Assembly: GCF_002081825.1 (NCBI RefSeq) | Contig: NZ_MUKU01000006.1 | Coordinates: 1 to 64,000, forward strand | Reading direction: 5' to 3' | Length of the DNA stretch: 64,000 bases | Origin: Chromobacterium haemolyticum | GTDB lineage: Bacteria; Pseudomonadota; Gammaproteobacteria; Burkholderiales; Chromobacteriaceae | In this document: piece after piece, positions 1 through 7,755 of the stretch | Layout of the letters: every line of letters starts with the position of its first letter | Numbering within the stretch: position 1 is the first letter of the stretch | Position numbers and translations under genes: made by a program | Notes under the pieces: model-generated | What the model was told of the DNA's origin: nothing | The model's database searches: none | Seen by the model: the letters and a program-made list of their open reading frames with translations, nothing else

Positions 1-90
1 GGTCACTGCAAGGGCGTGGACGATCCATTGAGGATCAATTTTCTGAGAAAGAGCAGAGAAATCAGGGTGTTTGTGAGCCTTGCCAACCAT
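1..90 (-). CDS. IS4-family-like transposase, N-terminal fragment (runs off left edge)
   Basis: The minus strand reads 30 open codons from an ATG at 88-90 to the window edge. The segment contains FSALSQKIDPQWIVHALAVT, which resembles the N-terminal domain found at the start of many IS4-group transposases. Only the first 30 residues are visible, so neither family nor integrity can be settled. No strong ribosome binding site precedes the ATG. The inverted repeat at 151-180 may belong to the end of the same element. Family recognition comes from the motif only. Confidence 0.45.
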   Translation of the reverse strand, partial: MVGKAHKHPDFSALSQKIDPQWIVHALAVT

Positions 91-146
91 AGGGACGGAA
101 ATGAGTGAGTCAACATGAGCGAAGTATGAGCAAGATTCGCACCATG

Positions 147-180
147 AAAAATGCCGTTCACTTGCTTAAGTGAACGGCAT
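147..180 (-). terminator. Perfect 13-bp hairpin with T tract on the minus strand
   Basis: Arms ATGCCGTTCACTT (151-163) and AAGTGAACGGCAT (168-180) are perfectly complementary around a GCTT loop. On the minus strand the hairpin is followed by a run of five T. It lies just downstream of the minus-strand acyl-CoA synthetase gene, as expected for a Rho-independent terminator. It could equally be part of an insertion-sequence end, because a transposase fragment starts at position 90. Confidence 0.7.
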
Positions 181-211
181 TACCGCGTTGCGGGGCTTTG
201 TCGCGTAGCGT

Positions 212-1966
212 TCAGGCCGGGGCGTAGAGGCTTTCTATCATTGCGCGGCAGCGTTCGGCAATGACTTTGCGGCGCAGCTTCAGCGTGGGCGCCAGTTCGC
301 CGGCGTCAACGCACCAGGGCTTGTCGATCAGGGTGAATTTCTTGATGTGTTCCCAGTTGCCGAAGTAGCGGTTGAAGCGCTTGATCTCGCGGTCTATCAA
401 CTCGACGATCTTGGGGTGGCAGCTCATCTCGCTGTCGGTGGTGTAGGCGACGCCGTGCTCGGCGCACCATTCCTTCAGTTTCTCGAAGAGCGGGACAATC
501 AGCGCCGCCGCGTATTTCTGACCGTCGCCCACCACCATGATCTGGTCGATAAAGGCGGATTCCTTCAGCTTGTTCTCCAGCGCTTGCGGCGCTATGTATT
601 TGCCGTTGCTGGTCTTGAACATTTCTTTTTTGCGGTCGGTGATGCGCAGGTAGCCATGTTCCAGCACGCCGATGTCGCCGGTGTGCAGCCAGCCGTTGTT
701 CAGCGCTTCGGCGGTGAGTTTGGGCTCCTTGTAATAGCCGAGCATGACATTGTCGCCGCGCACCAGGATTTCGCCGTCGTCGGCCAGGCGCACTTCCACG
801 CCGGGCAGGGGCAGGCCCACGCTGCCGATCCGGGTGTCCCGGGCGTTGAACGGGTTGGCGGAGATCACCGGCGCGGATTCGGTCATGCCGTAACCTTCCG
901 CTACAGAAACGCCGCAGGCCCAGAACAGGCGCGCCAGCCGCGGTTGCAGCGCGGCGGAGCCGACATTGATCCATTTGAGCTCTCCGCCCATGGCCGTCCG
1001 CCATTTGCGGTAAACCAGCTTGTCGGCCAGCGCGTGTTTGGCGGCTTCCAGCGGCGAGCGCCGCGCATTGGGGTCGAAGCGTTCGGCGTGCTCCACCGCC
1101 CATAGATAAAGACGACGTTTGAGGCCGCTGAATTCGCGCGCCTTGCCCACCAGCTTGTCGTGCACTTTCTCCAACACGCGCGGCACCGCGCTGAAGGTAT
1201 GCGGACGGATGTCGGCGAGGGCGGAGGATAGACATTCCACGCTGGAGAAATAGACCCCGGCACTGCTGTACATATAGTAGAACACTCCGGCGCGCTCGAA
1301 GATGTGCGACAGCGGCAAAAAGCTCAGCGCGCGGCATTCTCCGTGAGGCAGACGGGTGAACTCCGCGGTGGCGATGACGGTGCTGAGCACGTTGCGGTGA
1401 GACAGCATCACGCCTTTGGAGCGTCCCGTGGTGCCGGAGGTATAAATGATGGTGTAGACGTCGTCCGGCTGGATGGCGTCGCGGCGGCGTTCCAGCTCGG
1501 CTTGACGCTCCGGTTTGGCCAGCGCCAGGATCTCGGTCCAGGACGGGCAGCTTTCGATCTGGGCCAGGCCGTAGATCGGACAGCTGAATTTGCCCAGCGC
1601 CTCATGCAATTTGCGTTGCAACGCGGCATTGCCGACGAAAGCGAGCTTGACCTCGGCATGAGTCAGGATATAGCGTGCATCATCGAGGGTCATGGTGGGA
1701 TAGAGCGGCACGCTGACGGCGCCGATTTGTTGCAACGCCAGATCGGCGAGCACCCATTCGATGGAGTTATCGGCGGCGATGGCGACTTTGTCGCCGCTGG
1801 CGATGCCTAATTCCAACAGACCCAGACTGAAGCGGTTGACGCTGTCCGCAACTTCCTCGGTGGACAGCCTGCGCCATTCCTTGCCGGCCTTGGCGGCGAG
1901 GCAGTCGGTGCGCGGGTGGCGTGCGAGTTGGCGGGGCAGGATGTCAAATACGCGTTCTAGCTTCAT
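212..1966 (-). CDS. Long-chain acyl-CoA synthetase (AMP-binding family)
   Basis: 584-residue adenylate-forming enzyme that should activate a fatty acid to acyl-AMP and then acyl-CoA in the cytoplasm. The AMP-binding signature IIYTSGTTGRSKG lies near residues 173-185. It is followed by YGMTESAP, GWLHTGDIG and DRKKEMFKTSNGKYIAP, the usual order of ATP/AMP-binding and hinge motifs in the long-chain (FadD15-like) subgroup. Length is normal and the frame is intact. The ATG at 1966 has a weak ribosome binding site but matches the family's N terminus. It is transcribed alone, divergent from the PLP enzyme at 2201, and followed by the hairpin at 147-180. Exact chain-length specificity cannot be read from sequence. 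Confidence 0.9.
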   Translation of the reverse strand: MKLERVFDILPRQLARHPRTDCLAAKAGKEWRRLSTEEVADSVNRFSLGLLELGIASGDKVAIAADNSIEWVLADLALQQIGAVSVPLYPTMTLDDARYILTHAEVKLAFVGNAALQRKLHEALGKFSCPIYGLAQIESCPSWTEILALAKPERQAELERRRDAIQPDDVYTIIYTSGTTGRSKGVMLSHRNVLSTVIATAEFTRLPHGECRALSFLPLSHIFERAGVFYYMYSSAGVYFSSVECLSSALADIRPHTFSAVPRVLEKVHDKLVGKAREFSGLKRRLYLWAVEHAERFDPNARRSPLEAAKHALADKLVYRKWRTAMGGELKWINVGSAALQPRLARLFWACGVSVAEGYGMTESAPVISANPFNARDTRIGSVGLPLPGVEVRLADDGEILVRGDNVMLGYYKEPKLTAEALNNGWLHTGDIGVLEHGYLRITDRKKEMFKTSNGKYIAPQALENKLKESAFIDQIMVVGDGQKYAAALIVPLFEKLKEWCAEHGVAYTTDSEMSCHPKIVELIDREIKRFNRYFGNWEHIKKFTLIDKPWCVDAGELAPTLKLRRKVIAERCRAMIESLYAPA

Positions 1967-2200
1967 TCGTACAATTGTTTGAATGCGAAACGCTGCAAAA
2001 TAGTCCTAAAGCGCGTGGATGTAAAGCCAAAGCTGCTAAAAATTTAGTCAAGATCAAGGGAGTAGCCGCCATTTTTGCAGTGGTTTCCTTGAAGTTTTCG
2101 AAAAATGATGAAAGAGTCATGGCCGCGGGGCGCTAGGAGCTTGATTGCGGTCAGTTTGTCGGACAATGTAGGCAAGTAAGTGATTTTTTGAGGAAAAGCC

Positions 2201-3346
2201 GTGAAATTTGCAACCAGATCCATTCATGCCGGCTATGACAACGCAGATCATGGCAAGGCGGTGATGCCGCCTGTGTATCAGACTTCGGTGTTCGAATACG
2301 GGCATGTGGGCGAATCCATGCCCTTTGTTTATGCCCGTACCGGCAATCCCACGCGGGCGGCGCTGGAGGCCTGCCTGGCCAGCCTGGAAAACGCCCGCCA
2401 CGGCCTGGCCTTCGCCAGCGGCATGGCGGCCATCGACGCGGTGCTGCGCGCTTGTCTGAAGCCGGGCGACGAGGTGATCGCGGTGGCGGATCTGTATGGC
2501 GGCGCTTACCGCTTGCTAAGCAAGGTGATGGAGCCGGCTGGCGTCAAGGTCACTTTCGCGGATTTGAGCGATAGCCGGAGCTTGTCGGTGCTGATCAGCG
2601 CGTGGACCAAGCTGCTGTGGCTGGAGTCGCCCACCAATCCGTTGTTGGGCATGGTGGACATCGCTGAGTTGTCCAAGATCGCGCACGCCCACGGCTCGCG
2701 AGTGGCGGTGGACAGTACTTTCGCCACGCCTTATCTGCAGAACCCGCTTGATTTAGGCGCCGACATCGTTGTGCATTCCGCCACCAAGTACTTGGCCGGT
2801 CACTCCGACGTCCTGCTGGGTCTGGCGGCGGTCAACGATGATGCCTTGCATCACGAGATCAAATTCATTCAGAACGCGGCCGGCGCGGTGCCGGGGCCGC
2901 AGGATTGCTTCCTGACCCTGCGCGGCATCAAGACCTTGCATCTGCGCATGGATCGCCATTGCGACAACGCGGAGCGGGTGGCGAATTACCTGCAATCGCA
3001 CCCCAAGGTGGAGCGGGTGTTCTTCCCGGGGCTGCCGGAGCATCCGGGTCATGAGCTGGCCCGTCGGCAGATGCGCCGCTTTGGCGGCATCGTCAGCATC
3101 TGGCTGAAGGACGACCGCCGCGAGGCGGCCAGCAGATTGGCGGAGCGGCTGCGCTTGTTCGCGCTGGCCGAATCGCTGGGAGGGGTCGAATCGCTGATCA
3201 ATCACAGCTATACGATGTCGCACGGCGGCATGCCGCCCGAGCAAAAGGCCCGCTTGGGGATCCGCGAAGGCGGGGTGAGGCTGTCTATAGGCATAGAAGA
3301 CATCGAGGACATCCTAGCCGATCTGGAGCAGGCTTTGGCGGACTGA
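2201..3346 (+). CDS. Cys/Met metabolism PLP-dependent enzyme (cystathionine gamma-synthase/lyase type)
   Basis: 381-residue trans-sulfuration enzyme. The N terminus KFATRSIHAGY, the YARTGNPTR motif and the PLP-lysine motif VHSATKYLAGHSD (Lys196) are typical of the MetB/MetC/cystathionine gamma-lyase family. These act on cystathionine, O-acylhomoserine or related substrates. Start is a GTG at 2201 with GAGG about 9 bases upstream; the protein begins exactly where the family does. The family is notoriously hard to split, so gamma-synthase, gamma-lyase and beta-lyase are all possible. It stands upstream of the nitronate monooxygenase gene in the same orientation, with a 68-bp gap. Confidence 0.88.
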   Translation: MKFATRSIHAGYDNADHGKAVMPPVYQTSVFEYGHVGESMPFVYARTGNPTRAALEACLASLENARHGLAFASGMAAIDAVLRACLKPGDEVIAVADLYGGAYRLLSKVMEPAGVKVTFADLSDSRSLSVLISAWTKLLWLESPTNPLLGMVDIAELSKIAHAHGSRVAVDSTFATPYLQNPLDLGADIVVHSATKYLAGHSDVLLGLAAVNDDALHHEIKFIQNAAGAVPGPQDCFLTLRGIKTLHLRMDRHCDNAERVANYLQSHPKVERVFFPGLPEHPGHELARRQMRRFGGIVSIWLKDDRREAASRLAERLRLFALAESLGGVESLINHSYTMSHGGMPPEQKARLGIREGGVRLSIGIEDIEDILADLEQALAD

Positions 3347-3414
3347 TTGGAGAGCGCTTCTGAACAGCGCAGTCTTTCAACCGACGCCCGCGCGGGCGTA
3401 ATCTGAGGATAAAT

Positions 3415-4470
3415 ATGGCTTCCGCTTTGTGCCGTCGCTGGCAGTTGCGCACCCCTTTGATTCAGGCGCCGATGGCGGGAGGCGCCACCACCCCGACCTT
3501 GGTGGCTTCGGTCAGCCAGGCCGGCGGCCTGGGTTTCCTGGCGGCGGCGTTGCTGCCGCCGGAACACCTGATCGGCGAGGCCGCCGCGGTGCGGCGCCTC
3601 ACGGACAAGCCTTTCGGCATCAATCTCTTTGTACAGGACGATCCCGTTCCCAGCAGGGAGGCCTTGGAACAGGCGTTGGCATGGCTGGCGCCGCTGCACC
3701 GGGAGCTGGGGCTGCCGGCGCCGCAAATTCCAGAGCGCTTTTGCGAGCCGTTCGCACGTCAGTTCGAAGCGCTGTTGGAGGCTAAGCCGGCGGTAGCCAG
3801 CTTCACCTTCGGCATCCTCAACCGCAATCAGCTCAAATTGTTGAAGCAGGCCAAGATAGACGTGATCGGCACCGCCACCAATATGGCGGAAGGGTTGGCC
3901 TGGGCCGAGCTGGGCGCTGACGCGATCTGCGCCCAGGGCCGGGAAGCGGGCGGCCATCGCGGCACCTTCATCGGCCGGCCGCAGGACAGCCTGCGGCCCA
4001 CGCTGTCGCTGGTTTATGAACTGGCGCAGAACCAACCGCTGCCGGTGATCGCCGCAGGCGGCATCATGCATGGGCGAGATATCGCCGCCTCGATGCGCCA
4101 CGGTGCGCAAGCGTGCCAGTTGGGCACCGCGTTCTTGCGTTGTCCGGAGTCCGGCATTTCCGCCTTGTGGAAAAGCGAGCTGGCCAAGGCCGCTCCCGGC
4201 GGCACCCGTTTGACCCGAGCGTTTTCCGGGCGCCACGCGCGCGGCCTGAGCAACCGTTATATGGAGTTGATGGCCGACAAGGAAGACCTGGTGCCGGCTT
4301 ATCCTGTGATGAACGCCTTGACCGGGCCCTTGCGCGCCGCGGCAGCCAAGGCCGGGCTGAGTGATTTTCTGTCCTTGTGGGCCGGGGAAAACGCGGCCGC
4401 CGGCCGCGAGCTGCCGGCGGGGCAACTGGTCGCCGCGCTGCATGAGGAATGGTTGGCCGCCTATCGTTGA
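3415..4470 (+). CDS. Nitronate monooxygenase (2-nitropropane dioxygenase family)
   Basis: 351-residue FMN-dependent TIM-barrel enzyme that oxidises alkyl nitronates such as propionate 3-nitronate. The N terminus TPLIQAPMAGGATTPTLV, the central VIGTATNMAEG, the GREAGGHRGTF motif (with the histidine expected near the active site) and the PVIAAGGIMHGRDI phosphate-binding region are class-typical. ATG at 3415 follows GAGG at -9 to -12. Length is normal. It lies between the PLP enzyme and fpr in the same direction, with short gaps, but no functional link is obvious. Confidence 0.88.
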   Translation: MASALCRRWQLRTPLIQAPMAGGATTPTLVASVSQAGGLGFLAAALLPPEHLIGEAAAVRRLTDKPFGINLFVQDDPVPSREALEQALAWLAPLHRELGLPAPQIPERFCEPFARQFEALLEAKPAVASFTFGILNRNQLKLLKQAKIDVIGTATNMAEGLAWAELGADAICAQGREAGGHRGTFIGRPQDSLRPTLSLVYELAQNQPLPVIAAGGIMHGRDIAASMRHGAQACQLGTAFLRCPESGISALWKSELAKAAPGGTRLTRAFSGRHARGLSNRYMELMADKEDLVPAYPVMNALTGPLRAAAAKAGLSDFLSLWAGENAAAGRELPAGQLVAALHEEWLAAYR

Positions 4471-4520
4471 GCGCCGCGGCGGCGCAGGCTTGAAGGCGTA
4501 GCCGATCTGGAGGACAATAC

Positions 4521-5333
4521 TTGAGTGATTTACTTGGGTATTGGCGAGCAATGGATACAGCGATCGAAGAGAAATACACGGTTCAACCCATTTTGTGGTT
4601 GCGGCGCTGGGCGGACAATCTGCTCAGCTTCCGCTTGCGGCGTCCGGACGCCTATCGTTTTGAGCCAGGGCAGTTTGCGCGTTTGGGCTTGCCGCTGGGC
4701 GATCATGGCGGCCAAGTTTGGCGGGCGTACTCGATGTGTTCGGCGGTGACCGACGAGTATCTGGAGTTCTATTCCATCGTGGTGCCGGAAGGCCAGTTCA
4801 GTTCGCGTCTGGCGCAGCTGCAAGTGGGCGCAGAAGTGATGTTGGACAAGAAGGCGATGGGCTTCTTCCTGGCGGACCGGCTGCCGGCGGGCAAGGATCT
4901 ATGGCTGCTGGCTACCGGTACTGGTTTGGCGCCGTATCTGTCGATTCTGCAGGATCCGGGGCAGTGGCGGCGTTTCGAGCGCATCGTGCTGGCGCACTGC
5001 GTGCGACGCGCCGAGGAGCTCAGCTACCAGGATTTCATCGCCGCTTTACGCGAGCATCCACTGTGGGACGAGCACGGCCATAAATTGCAATACCTGCCCA
5101 TCGTGACGCGCGACGCGCCGGAAGGCGTGTTGGACGAGCGTATACCGGCCTTGCTGGCCAATGGGCGTTTGGAGCGGGCGGCGGGGCTGGCGATGTCGCC
5201 GGAAGACTCGCGCTTCATGATCTGCGGCAACCCGGCCATGGTGGAGGACACCCATAGGCAACTGATGAAGATGGGCTACCGGATGAGCCGGCAAAGCGCG
5301 CCCGGCCACCTGGTCTTGGAGAACGGCTGGTAG
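4521..5333 (+). CDS. fpr: Ferredoxin--NADP+ reductase
   Basis: FAD flavoprotein that passes electrons between NADPH and ferredoxin/flavodoxin. The FAD-binding RAYSMCSA motif (RxYS), the EFYSIVVPEGQFSSRL segment and the NADPH-binding LLATGTGLAPYLSIL motif match bacterial subclass-I Fpr. The C terminus MICGNPAMVEDT and the final GHLVLENGW are also family-like. Two starts are possible. TTG at 4521 has GGAGG 7 bases upstream and gives 270 residues; ATG at 4551 gives 260 residues but has a poorer ribosome binding site. Translation from TTG adds only ten residues, so either fits the family. Confidence 0.9.
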   Translation: MSDLLGYWRAMDTAIEEKYTVQPILWLRRWADNLLSFRLRRPDAYRFEPGQFARLGLPLGDHGGQVWRAYSMCSAVTDEYLEFYSIVVPEGQFSSRLAQLQVGAEVMLDKKAMGFFLADRLPAGKDLWLLATGTGLAPYLSILQDPGQWRRFERIVLAHCVRRAEELSYQDFIAALREHPLWDEHGHKLQYLPIVTRDAPEGVLDERIPALLANGRLERAAGLAMSPEDSRFMICGNPAMVEDTHRQLMKMGYRMSRQSAPGHLVLENGW

Positions 5334-5352
5334 CCGTTACGCTCCAACAGGC

Positions 5353-5802
5353 CTACAAGGCTTTGCTCATGAACAGGCTGAGCGGATCGGGAACGTAGGC
5401 GCCGAATGGAGGACAGGGGCTGAAGCCGGCGCGTTGGTACAGGCCGATGGCCTCTGGCTGCGACACCCCGGTTTCCAGTTTCAGCGTGGATAGGCCGGCG
5501 ACGCGGGCCTCCTCCTCCAGGCGGGCCAGTAGTGCCTGGGCCACGCCCTTGCCGCGTTGGGACGGAGCCACGAACATGCGTTTGATTTCGCCGCAATCCT
5601 CATGTTGCACCAGCGCGGCGCAGCCGACCGCCACGAGCTTCTCGTCGCGGGCAACGATGAAGCGTACCTGAGGTCGCTCCAGCGCCGCTGGGTCCATCAG
5701 ATGATTGCTTTCTGCCGGATAGAGGGCGGCTTGGTATTCGTCCAGTTGGCGGATTAGCTCCAACACATCGTGTTGCCGCGGTGATTCCAATTGCAGATGC
5801 AT
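5353..5802 (-). CDS. GNAT-family N-acetyltransferase
   Basis: 149-residue acetyl-CoA-dependent acyltransferase. Central motif A, MFVAPSQRGKGVAQALLARL, contains the Q/RxxGxG/A pyrophosphate-binding loop; ETGVSQPEAIGLYQRAGF is the usual C-terminal motif B. The end PPFGAYVPDPLSLFMSK resembles a small-molecule acetyltransferase subgroup. The substrate is unknown. It sits 7 bp downstream of the LysE-type exporter at 5810-6421 in the same orientation, so the two are probably co-transcribed. A link to export or detoxification of an amine or amino acid is only a suggestion. Confidence 0.82.
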   Translation of the reverse strand: MHLQLESPRQHDVLELIRQLDEYQAALYPAESNHLMDPAALERPQVRFIVARDEKLVAVGCAALVQHEDCGEIKRMFVAPSQRGKGVAQALLARLEEEARVAGLSTLKLETGVSQPEAIGLYQRAGFSPCPPFGAYVPDPLSLFMSKAL

Positions 5803-5809
5803 GGCGTTT

Positions 5810-6421
5810 TTACTTGTTGGCGTTGGCGAGCAGAGCGCCGAACAGCAGGAAGGTCATGCCACCGGCTTTGTTCACCCATTTACCGCCGCGCTCGCTGGTC
5901 AGCCAGCGCCGCGCACGTTGCGCGGTCAGTGCGTACACGGTGTGAATCAGGATGATCAGGCTGCTGAAAGTGCCGACCAGTAATAGGAATTGCGGCGCGT
6001 AGGCGCCTTGGATGTCGATGAACTGCGGGAAGATGGATAGAAAGAAGAAGATGGATTTGGGATTGGTCAGCTGTACCGCCATGCCTTCTCCAAAGCGTCG
6101 GTCAAAACCGCGCGGCTGGGTTTGAATCTCATCAAAGCGGAAAGCCGGCGCGCGAAGCAATTTGACGCCCAGATAAAACAGATAAGCGGCGCCTATCCAT
6201 TTCATCACGGTGAAAGCCAGCGCCGAGGCCGCCAGCAACAGGCCGAGGCTGGTGGCCGACACGCTGGCGACGATGAAGGAGCCGCAGGCGGTGCCGAGAA
6301 TGCCGCCCATTGTGCCGCGTAGGCCGAACCGCAGAGAATTGGTCAGGGTCATCAAAATGCCGGGGCCGGGGCTGAGCACGGTGGCTGCCGCCATCAGTAG
6401 ATAAAGCGGATAGTGTTGCAT
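5810..6421 (-). CDS. LysE/RhtB-family exporter
   Basis: 203-residue inner-membrane protein with about six hydrophobic segments. The N-terminal AAATVLSPGPGILMTLTNSLRFG carries the PGP motif of the LysE/RhtB amino-acid efflux superfamily, and LTNPKSIFFFLSIFPQF is the second conserved block. Members export amino acids or derivatives such as homoserine and threonine; the cargo here cannot be told. It is probably an operon with the downstream acetyltransferase. The only other LysE-type gene in the window, at 6978, lies close by on the opposite strand and is clearly divergent in sequence. Confidence 0.85.
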   Translation of the reverse strand: MQHYPLYLLMAAATVLSPGPGILMTLTNSLRFGLRGTMGGILGTACGSFIVASVSATSLGLLLAASALAFTVMKWIGAAYLFYLGVKLLRAPAFRFDEIQTQPRGFDRRFGEGMAVQLTNPKSIFFFLSIFPQFIDIQGAYAPQFLLLVGTFSSLIILIHTVYALTAQRARRWLTSERGGKWVNKAGGMTFLLFGALLANANK

Positions 6422-6528
6422 AAGGATTGTTCTGGTTGGAGGCAGGTCCTTAGTCTACTCAGGGTTCGCCATCGATGACAATGTTGTTCCGCGCGGCGCA
6501 GGGGCCGCGTAGTTTCGGAGAACGAGCT

Positions 6529-6915
6529 ATGACGATACGCGTGGTGCAATTGGGCAGTCCGCGTCACCCGCAGGAGGGCACGCGCATCGGCACGGTGCGG
6601 AGGCCGCCGCGCGGTGTGCCCAAGGAGGCATTTGCCAGTGGTGATTGGTACGACGTGTGGTTTCCCAACCTGGCGCCCAGCGCGGAACTGGTGAAGCAGG
6701 CGCAGGCGGCGCAGAGCTCCGCCGAATGGCAGGCGTTCGAGCGGGCGTATCGCGCGGAGATGAAGGCGCCGGCGCAAAGCCGCGAGCTGGATTTGCTGGC
6801 GGCGCTGTCGCACGGCAGTCACTTTTCCATAGGCTGTTACTGTCAGGACGAGACGCGCTGCCACCGTTCGGTGTTGCGAGCCTTGCTGCGGGAGCGCGAC
6901 GCGGCGCTGGATTGA
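6529..6915 (+). CDS. DUF488 family protein
   Basis: 128 residues beginning TIRVVQLGSPR at an ATG with GGAG 8 bases upstream; the frame is open 54 bases further but that start lacks a ribosome binding site. The sequence YDVWFPNLAPS and the C-terminal HFSIGCYCQDETRCHRSVL, with a cysteine-rich end, match the DUF488/YeaO-like family. These are small cytosolic proteins of unknown function. It is divergent from the LysE exporter at 5810-6421 and followed by another LysE exporter gene after 62 bp. Confidence 0.75.
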   Translation: MTIRVVQLGSPRHPQEGTRIGTVRRPPRGVPKEAFASGDWYDVWFPNLAPSAELVKQAQAAQSSAEWQAFERAYRAEMKAPAQSRELDLLAALSHGSHFSIGCYCQDETRCHRSVLRALLRERDAALD

Positions 6916-6977
6916 GGCTTTGATTCCGTCGGGCCGGCTTGTATCATATCCATCTATATCTATTCGGAATGTCCGTC

Positions 6978-7607
6978 ATGCCTGATTTGTCTACGTTATT
7001 GTTGTTCAGCCTCGCCTGCGTCGCGCTCGCGGCGACGCCGGGTCCGGATATGCTGTTGATCGCCAGTCGCAGCGCCAGCCAGGGGTGCAGGGCCGGCTTC
7101 GCCACCTTGGCGGGCATCCAGATGGGTACTTACTGCCACGCTCTGGCGGCGGCCTTCGGCTTGGCGCAGCTGTTCGCGCATGCGCCGCTGGCTTACGATG
7201 CGGTGCGCATCGCCGGCGCCGCCTATCTGTTCTACCTGGCCTGGACCACACTGCGAAGCGGCAGCGTGTTAAGCGTCCCAGGCGCGGCGGGCGCGCAGGC
7301 GATGCCGCGCATCGTGGCCCAAGGTCTGATCACCAACCTGCTTAACCCCAAGATGGCGCTTTTCGTGTTGGCTTTGTTCCCCCAATTCGTGCACCCGTCC
7401 GCGGGGCCGGTTTCCCTGCAGATCATGGTGTTGGCGACCTTGCTGAACGCGATTGGCCTGCTGATCAATGGCGCGATCATCTTGGCGGCCAGCCGTTTCG
7501 GACGCGCGCTTGGCGACAAATTGGGAAGCAGCCGGCTGCCGCAATGGCTGCTGGCGTCTGTGTTTGGCGGGCTGGCTTTGCGGCTGGCGCTGGCGAGCAA
7601 GGACTGA
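6978..7607 (+). CDS. LysE/RhtB-family exporter
   Basis: 209-residue membrane exporter. The start chosen is the ATG giving PDLSTLLLFSLACVALAATPGPD; a second ATG three codons earlier is equally open. TPGPDMLLIASRS and LLNPKMALFVLALFPQFV are the two LysE-superfamily signature blocks, and about six hydrophobic segments are visible. Probable role: efflux of an amino acid or small metabolite. Its TGA stop codon (7605-7607) coincides with the left target duplication of the MITE-like element at 7608-7748, so the element abuts the gene without altering the reading frame. Confidence 0.85.
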   Translation: MPDLSTLLLFSLACVALAATPGPDMLLIASRSASQGCRAGFATLAGIQMGTYCHALAAAFGLAQLFAHAPLAYDAVRIAGAAYLFYLAWTTLRSGSVLSVPGAAGAQAMPRIVAQGLITNLLNPKMALFVLALFPQFVHPSAGPVSLQIMVLATLLNAIGLLINGAIILAASRFGRALGDKLGSSRLPQWLLASVFGGLALRLALASKD

Positions 7608-7748
7608 GAACCTGTTTACGATCTGCTACGCGTCGTGGAACGTTACACGGTGAGTACGTCTTCAAAATGCTCATGTACCGTGTGTACACTCCGCTTTTTC
7701 AGCCGCAACGCCTTGTCTCGCCCTTGCTGCGAGATCGTAAAGAGGTTC
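7608..7748. mobile_element. MITE-like element, copy 1
   Basis: 141-bp non-coding element with inverted ends: GAACCTGTTTACGATCT on the left and, reading inward from the right, GAACCTCTTTACGATCT (one mismatch). It is bounded by TGA at 7605-7607 and 7749-7751, a 3-bp TNA target duplication of the kind made by some IS5-family transposases. The interior shares AAATGCTCATGTACC and CATTCCGCT/CACTCCGCT-type blocks with the copy at 57954-58093. No transposase is encoded, so it would need to be moved in trans. It separates two convergent genes. Confidence 0.75.
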
Positions 7749-7755
7749 TGAGGCA

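Noticed and set aside
347-1810. Long plus-strand open frames opposite the acyl-CoA synthetase gene
   Set aside because: They are high-GC antisense shadows of a gene with a full set of adenylate-forming motifs on the minus strand.
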